This document shows positions 17,010 through 25,509 of a stretch of 64,000 nucleotides of DNA, one piece after another. How positions within the stretch are numbered: position 1 is the stretch's first letter; every line of letters begins with the position of its first letter. The notes under the pieces are model-generated. The model saw only the letters and a program-made list of their open reading frames with translations, searched no databases and had not been told where the DNA came from. The position numbers and the translations under genes are program-made. Origin of the DNA: Fusobacterium sp. FSA-380-WT-3A (GTDB lineage Bacteria > Fusobacteriota > Fusobacteriia > Fusobacteriales > Fusobacteriaceae); NCBI RefSeq assembly GCF_012843705.1, contig NZ_JABAFQ010000002.1, positions 62,001-126,000 on the forward strand, read 5' to 3'.

Positions 17010-17858
17010 TTAATTTTTTTCAAACCAACTTTTTATATCATCAAATACTTCTTCTCTATTTATTTCGTTATGTAGCTCATGCCTAGCATCTTTATATAAC
17101 TTACAACTTATATTCTTAAAATTTAATTTTTTATAAAATCTCTCTAACTGTCTGACACCTCTTCCGTATAATCCCACAGAATCCATAGAGCCTGATATAA
17201 TTAAAATTGGTAAATCTTTATTTAATATTTGAAATTCATTTTTATTATATAATTTATTTAAAAAAATAAAAAATTCTTTATAAAAACTACTACTATAAGT
17301 AAAACCACAATTTTTATCTTCTGAATATTTTTTTACTTCCTCTATATCTCTTGAAAGCCACGAATTTTCATTATAATAATTATTTGATTTTATTTTTTTA
17401 TTAGAGTTTAAAAAAATTAGTTTTCTTATTATAGAGGCTCTTTTATTTTTATAAATTTTATCCAAAAGATTACTAAGAATTTTTCCTAAATTCCATAATA
17501 TTTTTTGTTCATAACAAGAACCACAAACAATATATCCTGCAACCTCTTCACTAAATTTTTTCATATGCTCTTGAGCTATAAAAGAACCCATACTATGACC
17601 AAATATATATATTTTTTTATCAGGATATTTTTCTCTTAATTTCTCCGTAAAATTAATTTGGTCTTCTATCATCTTATTAAAATCATTTTGAAATATTCCT
17701 ATCTTTTCATCACTTTCTTTTTTATTTCCATGATGAATATGCTCTTCCATTTCTACTATCCATTCTCTCTCTTCAAAATATTTAAAAAAATGACTATATC
17801 TTCCCTTATGTTCACTCATTCCATGAATAATTTGAATTACACCTTTTTTATTATCCAT
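17010..17858 (-). CDS. Alpha/beta hydrolase, lysophospholipase/monoglyceride-lipase type
   Basis: The 282-residue protein has the serine nucleophile elbow GHSMGS with Ser89, an aspartate in SGSMDSVG near 226-233 and a histidine in ARHELHNE near 260-267, a full catalytic triad. The IIHGMSEHKGRYSHF start is typical of the S33/hydrolase-4 family that cleaves lysophospholipids or monoacylglycerols. No signal peptide is visible, so it acts in the cytoplasm. GGAGG lies five bases before ATG 17858, which is preferred over the in-frame upstream ATG at 17870. It follows the glycosylase gene by 27 bases. Confidence 0.85.
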   Translation of the reverse strand: MDNKKGVIQIIHGMSEHKGRYSHFFKYFEEREWIVEMEEHIHHGNKKESDEKIGIFQNDFNKMIEDQINFTEKLREKYPDKKIYIFGHSMGSFIAQEHMKKFSEEVAGYIVCGSCYEQKILWNLGKILSNLLDKIYKNKRASIIRKLIFLNSNKKIKSNNYYNENSWLSRDIEEVKKYSEDKNCGFTYSSSFYKEFFIFLNKLYNKNEFQILNKDLPILIISGSMDSVGLYGRGVRQLERFYKKLNFKNISCKLYKDARHELHNEINREEVFDDIKSWFEKN

Positions 17859-17885
17859 TTTTTCCTCCAACTCTATTTGTTAGAT

Positions 17886-18476
17886 TTATTTTTTTGAAAC
17901 AAAATTATTATCTTTTATATAAAATCTCCAAGGTTTTAACCTATCTTCTTCCGCATAATCAATTCCTATTCTTGTTGTTTCAACTATATCTTTAACTTTA
18001 TATCCATCATCTTCTAACCAAAGATTTTTATCCTCTGTTAAATCTATTCCATTATCTAATTTAGTAATTCTAAGAGCCTTTGTTAATTTTCCTGGCCCAT
18101 TAGAGATATCTTTTTCTTTTTTTACTTTTCTCTCTTCAAACATTTTTTCTTTATTTATTAAAGGCTCTATTCCTCTTATGAGAACAGCCTCTGGATTTCC
18201 TTCATAAGAAGTAATTACATTAAAGCATTGATACATTCCATAAATTAAAAAAACATAGGAATATCCTCCCTCTTTATACATCACTTCTGTTCTTTTTGTT
18301 CTTCTATCATTATATGAGTGACATGCTTTATCCCTTATTCCTAAATATGCTTCTACCTCTACTATTCTTCCACTAAAAATTTCTCCATCTTCTCTTTTTT
18401 TTACAATAATTTTGCCTAATAACTCTTTAGCAACTGTTATGGTATCCCTTGTGTAAAATTCTCTTTTTAATCTCAT
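17886..18476 (-). CDS. DNA-3-methyladenine glycosylase (AAG/MPG type)
   Basis: The 196-residue protein belongs to the mammalian-type AAG family that removes alkylated purines and hypoxanthine from DNA. It shows the family segments LGKIIV, GRIVEVEAYLG with the catalytic Glu near residue 46, KACHSYNDRRTKR, and NGPGKLTKALRI. The longer reading starting at 18509 would run through the csp terminator, so ATG 18476, which follows GGAG by five bases, is the likely start. The gene follows csp and may be expressed by readthrough or its own weak promoter. Confidence 0.92.
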   Translation of the reverse strand: MRLKREFYTRDTITVAKELLGKIIVKKREDGEIFSGRIVEVEAYLGIRDKACHSYNDRRTKRTEVMYKEGGYSYVFLIYGMYQCFNVITSYEGNPEAVLIRGIEPLINKEKMFEERKVKKEKDISNGPGKLTKALRITKLDNGIDLTEDKNLWLEDDGYKVKDIVETTRIGIDYAEEDRLKPWRFYIKDNNFVSKK

Positions 18477-18496
18477 TTTTTCTCCAAATCTATATA

Positions 18497-18526
18497 CAAA
18501 AAAACCCACTCATAAGAGTGGGCTTT
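18497..18526 (-). terminator. Terminator of the cold-shock gene
   Basis: GCCCACTC-TTAT-GAGTGGG followed by seven T on the minus strand forms a compact G/C-rich stem. It lies 17 bases after the csp stop. Confidence 0.85.
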
Positions 18527-18542
18527 AAAAATCAATTTTAAA

Positions 18543-18746
18543 TTATCCAAGGATTTCTACATTAGCAGCTTGAGGTCCTTTTTGTCCTTCTTTAACATCG
18601 AAAGATACTTTTTGTCCCTCTTCTAAAGTTTTGAATCCTTCTTTTTTAATTTCAGAATAATGTACGAATAAATCTTTTCCTTCTTCAGAAGTGATGAATC
18701 CGAATCCTTTTTCTGCGTTAAACCATTTTACTGTTCCTTTATTCAT
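18543..18746 (-). CDS. csp: Cold-shock domain protein
   Basis: The 67-residue protein is a single cold-shock domain. The RNA-binding motifs RNP1 (KGFGFIT, about residues 13-19) and RNP2 (LFVHYSE, about 26-32) are complete. Such proteins bind single-stranded RNA and DNA and melt mRNA structure, often at high cellular levels. A perfect consensus promoter and a leader of about 117 bases precede it, as is common for cold-shock mRNAs. GGAGGT lies seven bases before the ATG. Confidence 0.97.
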   Translation of the reverse strand: MNKGTVKWFNAEKGFGFITSEEGKDLFVHYSEIKKEGFKTLEEGQKVSFDVKEGQKGPQAANVEILG

Positions 18747-18870
18747 TGTGATACCTCCATAAAATACTTTTGCATAGACTTAAAAAGACTAGTTTTGAAA
18801 CTTCAGTATTTTATATTGATACCCCTATTTCAGAATCTATACTTTACTTAAATCTGTACTGCATGGAACA

Positions 18871-18899
18871 ATTATATATTATTTAAGTACTTTTGTCAA
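18871..18899 (-). promoter_or_regulatory. Perfect consensus promoter of csp
   Basis: On the minus strand TTGACA (18894-18899), a 17-base spacer and TATAAT (18871-18876) match the sigma-70 consensus exactly. The -35 box begins two bases from the stop codon of the upstream fusion gene. Transcription should start near 18864. Confidence 0.9.
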
Positions 18900-18900
18900 G

Positions 18901-21396
18901 TTATTTTCTATCTTTATTCTGCCACTCTATTATTAAATTTCTAGATTTTTCAACGATTTTATCTACTGGTAAATCATCTGGATACACTTCTCCTAACACT
19001 TCAACCTCTACTTTACCAGGTTTCGGGAAAGTACTTCCATATGGCATTGAAGCATAGGCTCCCTTTATCCCCAAAACAGTTATAGGAATATTTAACTCTT
19101 TTGATAATATTGCAAAGAATTTTTTAAAATCTTGAATCTTACCATTTCTTGTTCTTGCTCCTTCTGGAAAAATTACTAAATTTTTCTTAGATTTTAATAC
19201 TTTAGCTGAAATCTGTAAGCTTTCTTTTAAATTTTGATTTAAATCCATTAAAATTATATTTCCATGATTTGCAAAAAATCTCAATACAGGTTTATCAAAA
19301 TGTTTTTTTATTGCAAAATAATAAGTATTTTTTATTTGTTCTCCTCTAAATAATTTTTGAACAGCAAAGGCATCTATAAAACTTTCATGATTACAAATAA
19401 TTATTCTTGTATCATTAGATAATTTCTCTCTACCTTTAATTCTTAATCCTAAATATAAATTTAAAATCGGAGTAAATATAAGTTTTATAAACCATATAGC
19501 CCTATGATTTGGCAATTGATAATCTACATCTTCTTTAAATATTTCTCCCCAATTCATTTTTTCTAAGTGGTAAGTATTACTATTTTTTCTAATATATTCA
19601 CATATTTCTTTTATTACTTTTAAATTAACTGCTTCCTCTTCTTTTATTTTAAATCCAAAAGTTTTTTCAATAAATGAATTCATTTGAATTATATCTAAAG
19701 AGTCTAAACCTAAATCAATTTCAATATGTGAATTAGAATGAATATTTTCTCCTTTCTCCTCTTTTATATATTCTAATAAAGTTTTAAATTCTAAAGTATC
19801 TTCCTCTGGGTCTTTTTCAATAGTTTCTTCTTTTTCTGAATTACCTTTTTCTAAATTTTCTAAAATATCTTTTAACATAAATCTTCTTAATTTTCCAAGT
19901 TTAGTTTTTGGTAATTCATCTTTTACAATTTTAATCTCTAATATTTTTCTATATGCTGGTGCACTAACATTATATGAATCTATTATTTCCCATTTTAAAG
20001 TTTCTGTTATATTAACAATATTTCTTTCTTTTATTAAATTAAAATCAGGATATACCATAGCTAATAAGTGGTTATTATATTCTACTACTGCTATCTCTTT
20101 TATTAAATCTGTTCCTCTAGCAATTTCATTTTCAATATCCACAGGATTTATGTTTTTACCATTTGATAAAACAATCATCTCTTTTTTTCTACCAATTATA
20201 CTTATATATCCATCTTCAATTTTTCCTAAATCTCCTGTATGAAACCAACCATCAGAATCTTTTGCTTCCCTTGTAGCTTCTGGTTTATTATAATATTCCT
20301 TAAGAACATTTCTTCCTCTGACAACTAATTCTCCATCATCAGCAATTTTTACTTCTACACCAGGAATAACTTTTCCAACTGTTCCTATTTTTACATCATC
20401 TTCTCTATTAAAAGCTATAATTGGAGAAGTTTCTGTAAGTCCATATCCTTCTAAAACTTTTATTCCTAAAACTTTAAAATCATCCATTATTCCTGACTCT
20501 AATTTTGCTCCACCTGAAACTAAAAATCTTATATGCCCTCCAAGAGTTTCATGGACTTTTTTAAATACAATTCTACTAAAAGTTCTATTATTTACTTTTT
20601 TACACAAATTAAATAACATTGTAGCTATCTTACTAGTTTTTATTTTATTCATAAGTCCTTTATGTATCATTTCCCAAAGTCTTGGTACTCCTACTACAAT
20701 TGTTATTTTATATTTTTGTAAGGCTCCTAAAATAGCAGAAGCTGAAAGTTCATCTATTAAAACTATTAAGGTTCCTATATGAATTGCCATTAATAAGTTT
20801 ATAGAAAGTGGTAATACATGATGATAAGGTAATAAGGCTAATAATCTATCCTTTGGAGTTCCCATTTTTATCTCTGTTATAGCATCTACATTAGACATTA
20901 AATTATCTACTGTAAGTACAACTCCTTTAGGTTTTCCTGTAGTTCCTGAAGTATATAATAAAACCCCTGTCTCATCTAACTCTGGAGAATAGATTACATA
21001 TTCATCAACTTGAAAATTTTCTGGAACTTTTATTTCATCACTATTTATTATTCTTATATTCTTTCCTGAAAGCTCTACAGCCTTTTGAGCTACTTTTAAA
21101 TTTTTATTAGATGTTACTATAATTTTAGGGTCTGCATCAGTTAAAATATATTCTAATTCTTCTGAGTCATATCCAGCATCTATATTTATAGGAATTCCTT
21201 TACTATTCCAAATACCAAAAAAACTACAAATAAATTCAGGTCTATTTTCCATAAAGTTTACAACTTTATCACCTTTTTCTATTCCTAATAATAATGATAT
21301 ATATTTTGCTTCTTTTATTAAATCTTTATATGTAAATTCCTTATCTTTATAAAATACGGCTTCCTTATTAAAGTCTGTAACAAATTTTATTGCCAT
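18901..21396 (-). CDS. Acyl-ACP synthetase / ACP / PlsC acyltransferase fusion
   Basis: The 831-residue protein joins three domains. Residues 1 to about 520 are an AMP-forming acyl-activating enzyme with YTSGTTGKPKG near 148-158 and YGLTETSP near 318. Residues 540-615 are an acyl-carrier domain with the phosphopantetheine serine near 566 in GLDSLD. Residues 635-831 are a 1-acylglycerol-3-phosphate acyltransferase with NHESFID near 669 and FPEGARTR near 744. It could activate a free fatty acid, hold it on its own carrier and pass it to a lysophospholipid. E. coli Aas has the reverse order and no carrier. The 48-residue gene lies 13 bases upstream. Confidence 0.9.
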   Translation of the reverse strand: MAIKFVTDFNKEAVFYKDKEFTYKDLIKEAKYISLLLGIEKGDKVVNFMENRPEFICSFFGIWNSKGIPINIDAGYDSEELEYILTDADPKIIVTSNKNLKVAQKAVELSGKNIRIINSDEIKVPENFQVDEYVIYSPELDETGVLLYTSGTTGKPKGVVLTVDNLMSNVDAITEIKMGTPKDRLLALLPYHHVLPLSINLLMAIHIGTLIVLIDELSASAILGALQKYKITIVVGVPRLWEMIHKGLMNKIKTSKIATMLFNLCKKVNNRTFSRIVFKKVHETLGGHIRFLVSGGAKLESGIMDDFKVLGIKVLEGYGLTETSPIIAFNREDDVKIGTVGKVIPGVEVKIADDGELVVRGRNVLKEYYNKPEATREAKDSDGWFHTGDLGKIEDGYISIIGRKKEMIVLSNGKNINPVDIENEIARGTDLIKEIAVVEYNNHLLAMVYPDFNLIKERNIVNITETLKWEIIDSYNVSAPAYRKILEIKIVKDELPKTKLGKLRRFMLKDILENLEKGNSEKEETIEKDPEEDTLEFKTLLEYIKEEKGENIHSNSHIEIDLGLDSLDIIQMNSFIEKTFGFKIKEEEAVNLKVIKEICEYIRKNSNTYHLEKMNWGEIFKEDVDYQLPNHRAIWFIKLIFTPILNLYLGLRIKGREKLSNDTRIIICNHESFIDAFAVQKLFRGEQIKNTYYFAIKKHFDKPVLRFFANHGNIILMDLNQNLKESLQISAKVLKSKKNLVIFPEGARTRNGKIQDFKKFFAILSKELNIPITVLGIKGAYASMPYGSTFPKPGKVEVEVLGEVYPDDLPVDKIVEKSRNLIIEWQNKDRK

Positions 21397-21409
21397 ATTC
21401 TTCTCCTTC

Positions 21410-21556
21410 CTATAAATTATCTATCATTTCTTCTAATTCTTTTTTATCTTCTGTTGTTAAATCTATTCCACTTTTTAATTTTCTTAAAATTTCAGAATCC
21501 TGTCCTGACATACTTCTTTCTAAAATTTTTATTATTAATTTTATATAAAAATTCAT
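21410..21556 (-). CDS. Small conserved-looking protein, 48 residues
   Basis: An ATG at 21556 preceded by GGAGG at six bases opens a 48-codon frame ending in TAG at 21410, directly before the ribosome site of the acyl-ACP synthetase fusion. The N-terminus (MNFYIKLIIKILERS) is amphipathic and the C-terminus (TTEDKKELEEMIDN) is acidic and helical. The tight spacing on both sides (12 bases to the hemolysin III stop side, 13 to the fusion) supports a real gene in an operon. I do not know its function; a membrane-surface partner of the fusion is possible. Confidence 0.65.
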   Translation of the reverse strand: MNFYIKLIIKILERSMSGQDSEILRKLKSGIDLTTEDKKELEEMIDNL

Positions 21557-21568
21557 ATTACCTCCAAA

Positions 21569-22198
21569 TTAAATCTTATCTGCTATATAGTATATTGAAA
21601 GATAGTTAAAAAAACTACCAAAAATTACAAAAATATGCCAAATGACATGGCTATATTTTAATTTTTTCATCATATAAAAAATTGTTCCAACTGAATAAAC
21701 AATCCCACCAATTAATAAACAATTAAATGATACTGCACTTAAAGCTGACTTTATATCTTTAAAAACAAAAACAACCATCCAACCCATTATTAAATATATA
21801 ATAGTTGATAATAATCTCATTTTTCCTGTAAAATAAATTTTGTAAATAATTCCTAATAAAGTGCATGTCCATTGAGCTATAAAAACTATCCATTTAGTTT
21901 TACCGTCTAAAACAGTAAAAATATATGGAGTATATGAAGCTGATATTAAAAAATAAATTCCAATATGATCTAATTTTCTAAAAAATTTTTTTAAATCTTC
22001 ATTTATTAATATATGATATGTACCAGACATTAAGTATAAAAAGATTAAGGCAATTCCAAATATTATACAACCTAATGTATATCCTATTTCCTTAGTTTCT
22101 ATTGAATGAAAGATTATAAATATTAAACCAAATAGAGATAAAATAGCTCCAATATAATGAGTGATTGCATTTAAAATTTCTTCTATTGTTCGTTTCAT
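21569..22198 (-). CDS. Hemolysin III / PAQR family membrane protein
   Basis: The 209-residue protein has seven membrane segments. It carries the family features NAITHYIGAILS near residues 10-21, a GTYHILI segment near 59-65 and a C-terminal SHVIWHIFVIFGSF, whose Ser/His residues form the metal site of PAQR-like proteins (YqfA, Hly-III). Physiological role in bacteria is unclear; lipid amidase-like activity is suggested for relatives. It is followed by the 48-residue gene and the acyltransferase fusion, so a lipid-related operon is a reasonable reading. AGGGA precedes ATG at 22198. Confidence 0.88.
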   Translation of the reverse strand: MKRTIEEILNAITHYIGAILSLFGLIFIIFHSIETKEIGYTLGCIIFGIALIFLYLMSGTYHILINEDLKKFFRKLDHIGIYFLISASYTPYIFTVLDGKTKWIVFIAQWTCTLLGIIYKIYFTGKMRLLSTIIYLIMGWMVVFVFKDIKSALSAVSFNCLLIGGIVYSVGTIFYMMKKLKYSHVIWHIFVIFGSFFNYLSIYYIADKI

Positions 22199-22265
22199 AA
22201 TTTCCCTCCATTTAATATTTTATCATATTTTTTTATTTTTTATAATTTTATTTATTTTTTTATGT

Positions 22266-22297
22266 TTTAGACTAAAATAATATATATTTAGACTAAA
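22266..22297 (+). promoter_or_regulatory. Paired palindromic operator candidates
   Basis: Two identical copies of the perfect palindrome TTTAGACTAAA lie at 22266-22276 and 22287-22297, with centres 21 bases apart (two helical turns). They stand 48 bases before the nitroreductase ATG, in the divergent gap with hemolysin III. The regulator is unknown. Confidence 0.55.
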
Positions 22298-22345
22298 TTT
22301 TGTATTAACACAATACAACTTTAAAATACTTAGGAGGTTATTTCA

Positions 22346-22915
22346 ATGGAAAAAGATATTTTTCTAAAAAACAGGTCTTACAGAACTTTTACTGAGAATA
22401 AAATTAGCAGAAACGAACTTTTAATGATGATTGAAAATGCTAGATTAGCTGCTAGTGCTAAAAATTCTCAAAATATTAGATATGCTTTAGTTGAAAATGA
22501 AAATATGTGTGATAAAATATTCCCTCTTACAAGATGGGCTGGAGCTCTTCCTGATTGGAATCCTTCTTTAGAAGAATCTCCTGTAGCTTATATTGTAATG
22601 TGTCTACCTAATGATAAACCTTTAAATATGAATTTAAATTATTTTGATATGGGCCTTGCTGCTCAAAATATTTTACTTACAGCTGTTCATATGGGATATG
22701 GTGGTTGTATCCTTGCTTCTTTTGATAAAAAATCTGTTCACAATTTATTAAACATTCCCGAAAATTATAATTGTGAAATCCTCATAGCTTTAGGAAAACC
22801 TTTTGAAATTTCTACAGTTGTTGAAGCTACTGATGGAAATACTAACTATTATAGAGATATTGAAAAAAGACATAATTATGTTCCTAAAATTCCTTTAAGT
22901 AAATTAATTTTTTAA
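22346..22915 (+). CDS. Nitroreductase-family flavoprotein
   Basis: The 189-residue protein begins with the FMN-phosphate-binding NRSYRTFTENK and continues with ARLAASAKNSQNIRYALV, then a GLAAQNILLTAVHMGYGGCIL segment near residues 108-128, all typical of the nitroreductase fold. These FMN enzymes reduce nitro compounds, quinones or other small acceptors with NAD(P)H. The C-terminus keeps a KRHNYVPKI tail seen in the small Firmicutes-type members. AGGAGG precedes the ATG at eight bases. The two palindromes upstream suggest regulated, possibly redox-dependent expression. Confidence 0.88.
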   Translation: MEKDIFLKNRSYRTFTENKISRNELLMMIENARLAASAKNSQNIRYALVENENMCDKIFPLTRWAGALPDWNPSLEESPVAYIVMCLPNDKPLNMNLNYFDMGLAAQNILLTAVHMGYGGCILASFDKKSVHNLLNIPENYNCEILIALGKPFEISTVVEATDGNTNYYRDIEKRHNYVPKIPLSKLIF

Positions 22916-23003
22916 CTAATTTTGTAAAATAAAAATAATATAATTTTATTAAAAAATATTTTTTGTTATAAAAATTTTTGGCTAGTAAAAAATATTTTTT
23001 CCT

Positions 23004-23030
23004 CAAAAAAATGGAAGTTTTAACTTCCTA
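23004..23030 (-). terminator. Distal terminator for the GNAT gene
   Basis: GGAAGTT-TT-AACTTCC is a perfect small stem followed on the minus strand by A and seven T. Confidence 0.55.
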
Positions 23031-23070
23031 AAATAATTATTAAATATATAACCTATTAATCTTTAATTAA

Positions 23071-23132
23071 AAATCACTCTTTTTATATCAAAGATATAAT
23101 AATAATCTTTATTTTTAAGAGTGATTTTTTTA
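23071..23132. terminator. Terminator between nitroreductase and GNAT genes
   Basis: AAATCACTCTT (23071-23081) and AAGAGTGATTT (23117-23127) form an 11-bp stem with an inner AAGAT/ATCTT helix. The plus-strand side ends in seven T, so it can stop nitroreductase transcripts. Confidence 0.7.
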
Positions 23133-23261
23133 TTTTGCTTTTTAATATCTTATTTTTATTGAAGTTAAAAATTTTATTTTTATCACATATTGATAATATA
23201 TAATAATTTTGACCTTTTTTATAATAAAACTTCTATTTTTTAAATTTTTATTCTTATATCT

Positions 23262-23741
23262 TTATTCAGACATCTTTTTTAATGTATCACCTGCTAATCT
23301 ATATACAGTCCATTGATTCATTGGTTCTGCTCCAAGAGAAAGATAAAAGTCTATACTTGGTTTATTCCAATCTAGACACCACCATTCCAATCTTCCACAT
23401 CCTCTTTCAATAGCTATCTTTGCTAATTTTTTTAAAAGTAATTTTCCATAACCTTTTCCTCTATATTGAGGGATTATATATAAATCTTCAAGATATATCC
23501 CTGCTTTTCCTAAAAAAGTTGAGAAATTATGAAAAAAGAGAGCAAATCCTATTTCTTTATTGTCTACTATCGGAAAAATTACCTCAGCCTTTTTTTCTTC
23601 AAATATCCATTTTTTTAATAATTCTTTAGTTGCTACTACTTCATGCTCTAATTTCTCATAACTAGCTAACTCTATAATATATTTCAATATTAATTCCACA
23701 TCTTTTTCCTCTGCAAAACGAAAAAATATTTTTTCTTCCAT
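23262..23741 (-). CDS. GNAT family N-acetyltransferase
   Basis: The 159-residue protein has the acetyl-CoA loop YRGKGYGKLLLKKLA near residues 96-110 and the downstream CGRLEWWCLDWNKPSIDFYLSLGA stretch typical of the spermidine/thialysine acetyltransferase subgroup (SSAT-like). The acceptor is therefore probably a polyamine or a lysine analogue, by family resemblance only. The in-frame ATG at 23753 overlaps the GGAGGG site, so ATG 23741 is preferred. Monocistronic, with terminators downstream. Confidence 0.85.
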   Translation of the reverse strand: MEEKIFFRFAEEKDVELILKYIIELASYEKLEHEVVATKELLKKWIFEEKKAEVIFPIVDNKEIGFALFFHNFSTFLGKAGIYLEDLYIIPQYRGKGYGKLLLKKLAKIAIERGCGRLEWWCLDWNKPSIDFYLSLGAEPMNQWTVYRLAGDTLKKMSE

Positions 23742-23954
23742 AGTTCCCTCCATAATTACTTTGTCTTTTTTTAATTATACAATATTTTTATCTTATTTTT
23801 CCAATTTTAATTAAAATAATAATTTAAAATAAATATTTAATATTTTTAACTATATTCTCAATTATAAATAAAATTAAAAATAAGTTGATTTCTTTTATTT
23901 TTTAATTTATTTTATGATATAATAAACTATACTTATTTTTACTTTGGAGGTAAT

Positions 23955-25337
23955 ATGCTTAGTAAAAGTCTTATTGAAAAAATTTTAAATGAAGCTTTAT
24001 CTACTGGTGGAGACTTTGCTGAAATTTTTATAGAGAAAAAAAATAATAATAGTTTTTTTATGATTGATGGAAAATTAGAGTCTGCTATTTCTGGAAGAGA
24101 TTTTGGGATAGGAATCAGAATTTTTAAAGGTTTATTTTCTGTATATGGATTTACAAATGATATGGAAGAAGAAAATCTTTTAAAAACTACTAAAAAAATT
24201 GCTCAAGCAATAAAAGGAACTAAAGAAGATATAACTTTAAATCTTATGAAACAAGATATTGAAAATATTAATAAAATTCAAATTTTTCCTGAAACAATTT
24301 CTAAAAATGAAAAAATTGATTTAATGAGAATAGCTTGTAATAGTGCTAAAAATTATGATAGTATAATTTCCCAAGTAAGAGTTTCTTATGCTGATGTAAA
24401 ACAAAATATTTTAATTGCCAATAGTGAAGGACGTTTTGTAATTGACGAAAGAGTTAGAGGAAGAATCTCAATAGAAAGTATAGCTGAAGCAAATGGAGAA
24501 ATGCAAACAGGGCGTATGAGTCCTGGAGCTTCATCTGGATTTGAATTTTTTAAAAACCTAGATATTGAAAATATTTCTTGTGAATCTTCTAGGATTGCTA
24601 AAACAATGTTAAATGCTAGTTATTGTCCTAGTGGAAAAATGCCTGTTATTTTAGATAATGGATTTGGAGGTGTTATTTTCCATGAAGCCTGTGGACATAG
24701 TTTAGAAGCTTCTAGTGTATCTAAAGGTAACTCTATTTTTGCCAATAAAATGGGAGAATTAATTGCTAATCCTCTAGTTAGTGCCGTAGATGATGGAACT
24801 ATTCCTAATGAATGGGGAAGTATTACTATTGATGATGAAGGAACTCCATCTCAAAGAAATTTATTAATTGAAAATGGTATTTTGAAAGGATATATGATAG
24901 ATAAATTAAATGGTAGAAGAATGAATAAAAATTCTACAGGCAGTGGAAGAAGAGAATCTTACAAATATGCTCCTACATCTCGTATGACAAATACATTTAT
25001 TCTTCCAGGAAAATCTTCTTTTAATGATATTATTAGAAATACTGAAAAAGGAATCTATGCTAAATATATGGGTGGTGGTTCTGTAAATCCAACTACTGGA
25101 GATTTTAACTTTGCTGTTATGGAAGGATATATCATTGAAAATGGAGAAATTAAAGAACCTGTAAGAGGGGCTACTCTTATTGGAAATGGTGGCGAAGTTC
25201 TTAAAAAAATTGATATGGTTGGAAATAATTTAAGTTATGGACAAGGTATGTGTGGAGCTTCTTCTGGTAGTATCCCTACAAATGTAGGTCAACCTACTAT
25301 CAGAATTAGTGAAATTACTGTTGGAGGCAGAAAATAA
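23955..25337 (+). CDS. tldD: TldD-family metallopeptidase
   Basis: The 460-residue protein contains the zinc motif HEACGHSLEA at about residue 243 and the C-terminal glycine-rich TldD/PmbA segments (GGGSVNPTTGDFNFAV, RGATLIGNGGEVL). In E. coli TldD pairs with TldE (PmbA) to trim unfolded peptides, such as the microcin B17 leader. TldD carries the metal site and TldE does not, and this protein has it. No pmbA lies in the window. GGAGGT precedes the ATG, and TATAAT at 23918-23923 is a probable -10 box. Confidence 0.92.
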   Translation: MLSKSLIEKILNEALSTGGDFAEIFIEKKNNNSFFMIDGKLESAISGRDFGIGIRIFKGLFSVYGFTNDMEEENLLKTTKKIAQAIKGTKEDITLNLMKQDIENINKIQIFPETISKNEKIDLMRIACNSAKNYDSIISQVRVSYADVKQNILIANSEGRFVIDERVRGRISIESIAEANGEMQTGRMSPGASSGFEFFKNLDIENISCESSRIAKTMLNASYCPSGKMPVILDNGFGGVIFHEACGHSLEASSVSKGNSIFANKMGELIANPLVSAVDDGTIPNEWGSITIDDEGTPSQRNLLIENGILKGYMIDKLNGRRMNKNSTGSGRRESYKYAPTSRMTNTFILPGKSSFNDIIRNTEKGIYAKYMGGGSVNPTTGDFNFAVMEGYIIENGEIKEPVRGATLIGNGGEVLKKIDMVGNNLSYGQGMCGASSGSIPTNVGQPTIRISEITVGGRK

Positions 25338-25408
25338 AAACTTCTAATAATAGATTTAAACTTTAAAAATTTCAATTTTTTGTTCTTTTGTTAATTTAGC
25401 CATAAAAA

Positions 25409-25447
25409 ACTACACTCTCCATCTTAGATAACTAAGATGGAGAGTGC
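25409..25447 (-). terminator. Perfect 15-bp terminator hairpin
   Basis: CACTCTCCATCTTAG and its exact complement enclose the loop ATAA (25413-25446). On the minus strand TAG and six T follow, so it ends the gltS-M20 operon; it may also stop tldD. Confidence 0.75.
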
Positions 25448-25509
25448 AGGCATACTTTATAATAAAACTTTTACAACAATCTTTTTTATTTTTTGTAAAT
25501 TATATTTTT

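Larger units (their letters stand above)
22916..23261. other. Gene-free spacer of 346 bases
   Basis: I see no open frame with a ribosome site. It holds two terminator hairpins (23004-23030 and 23071-23132), which close the two convergent genes, and AT-rich filler. Confidence 0.6.
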
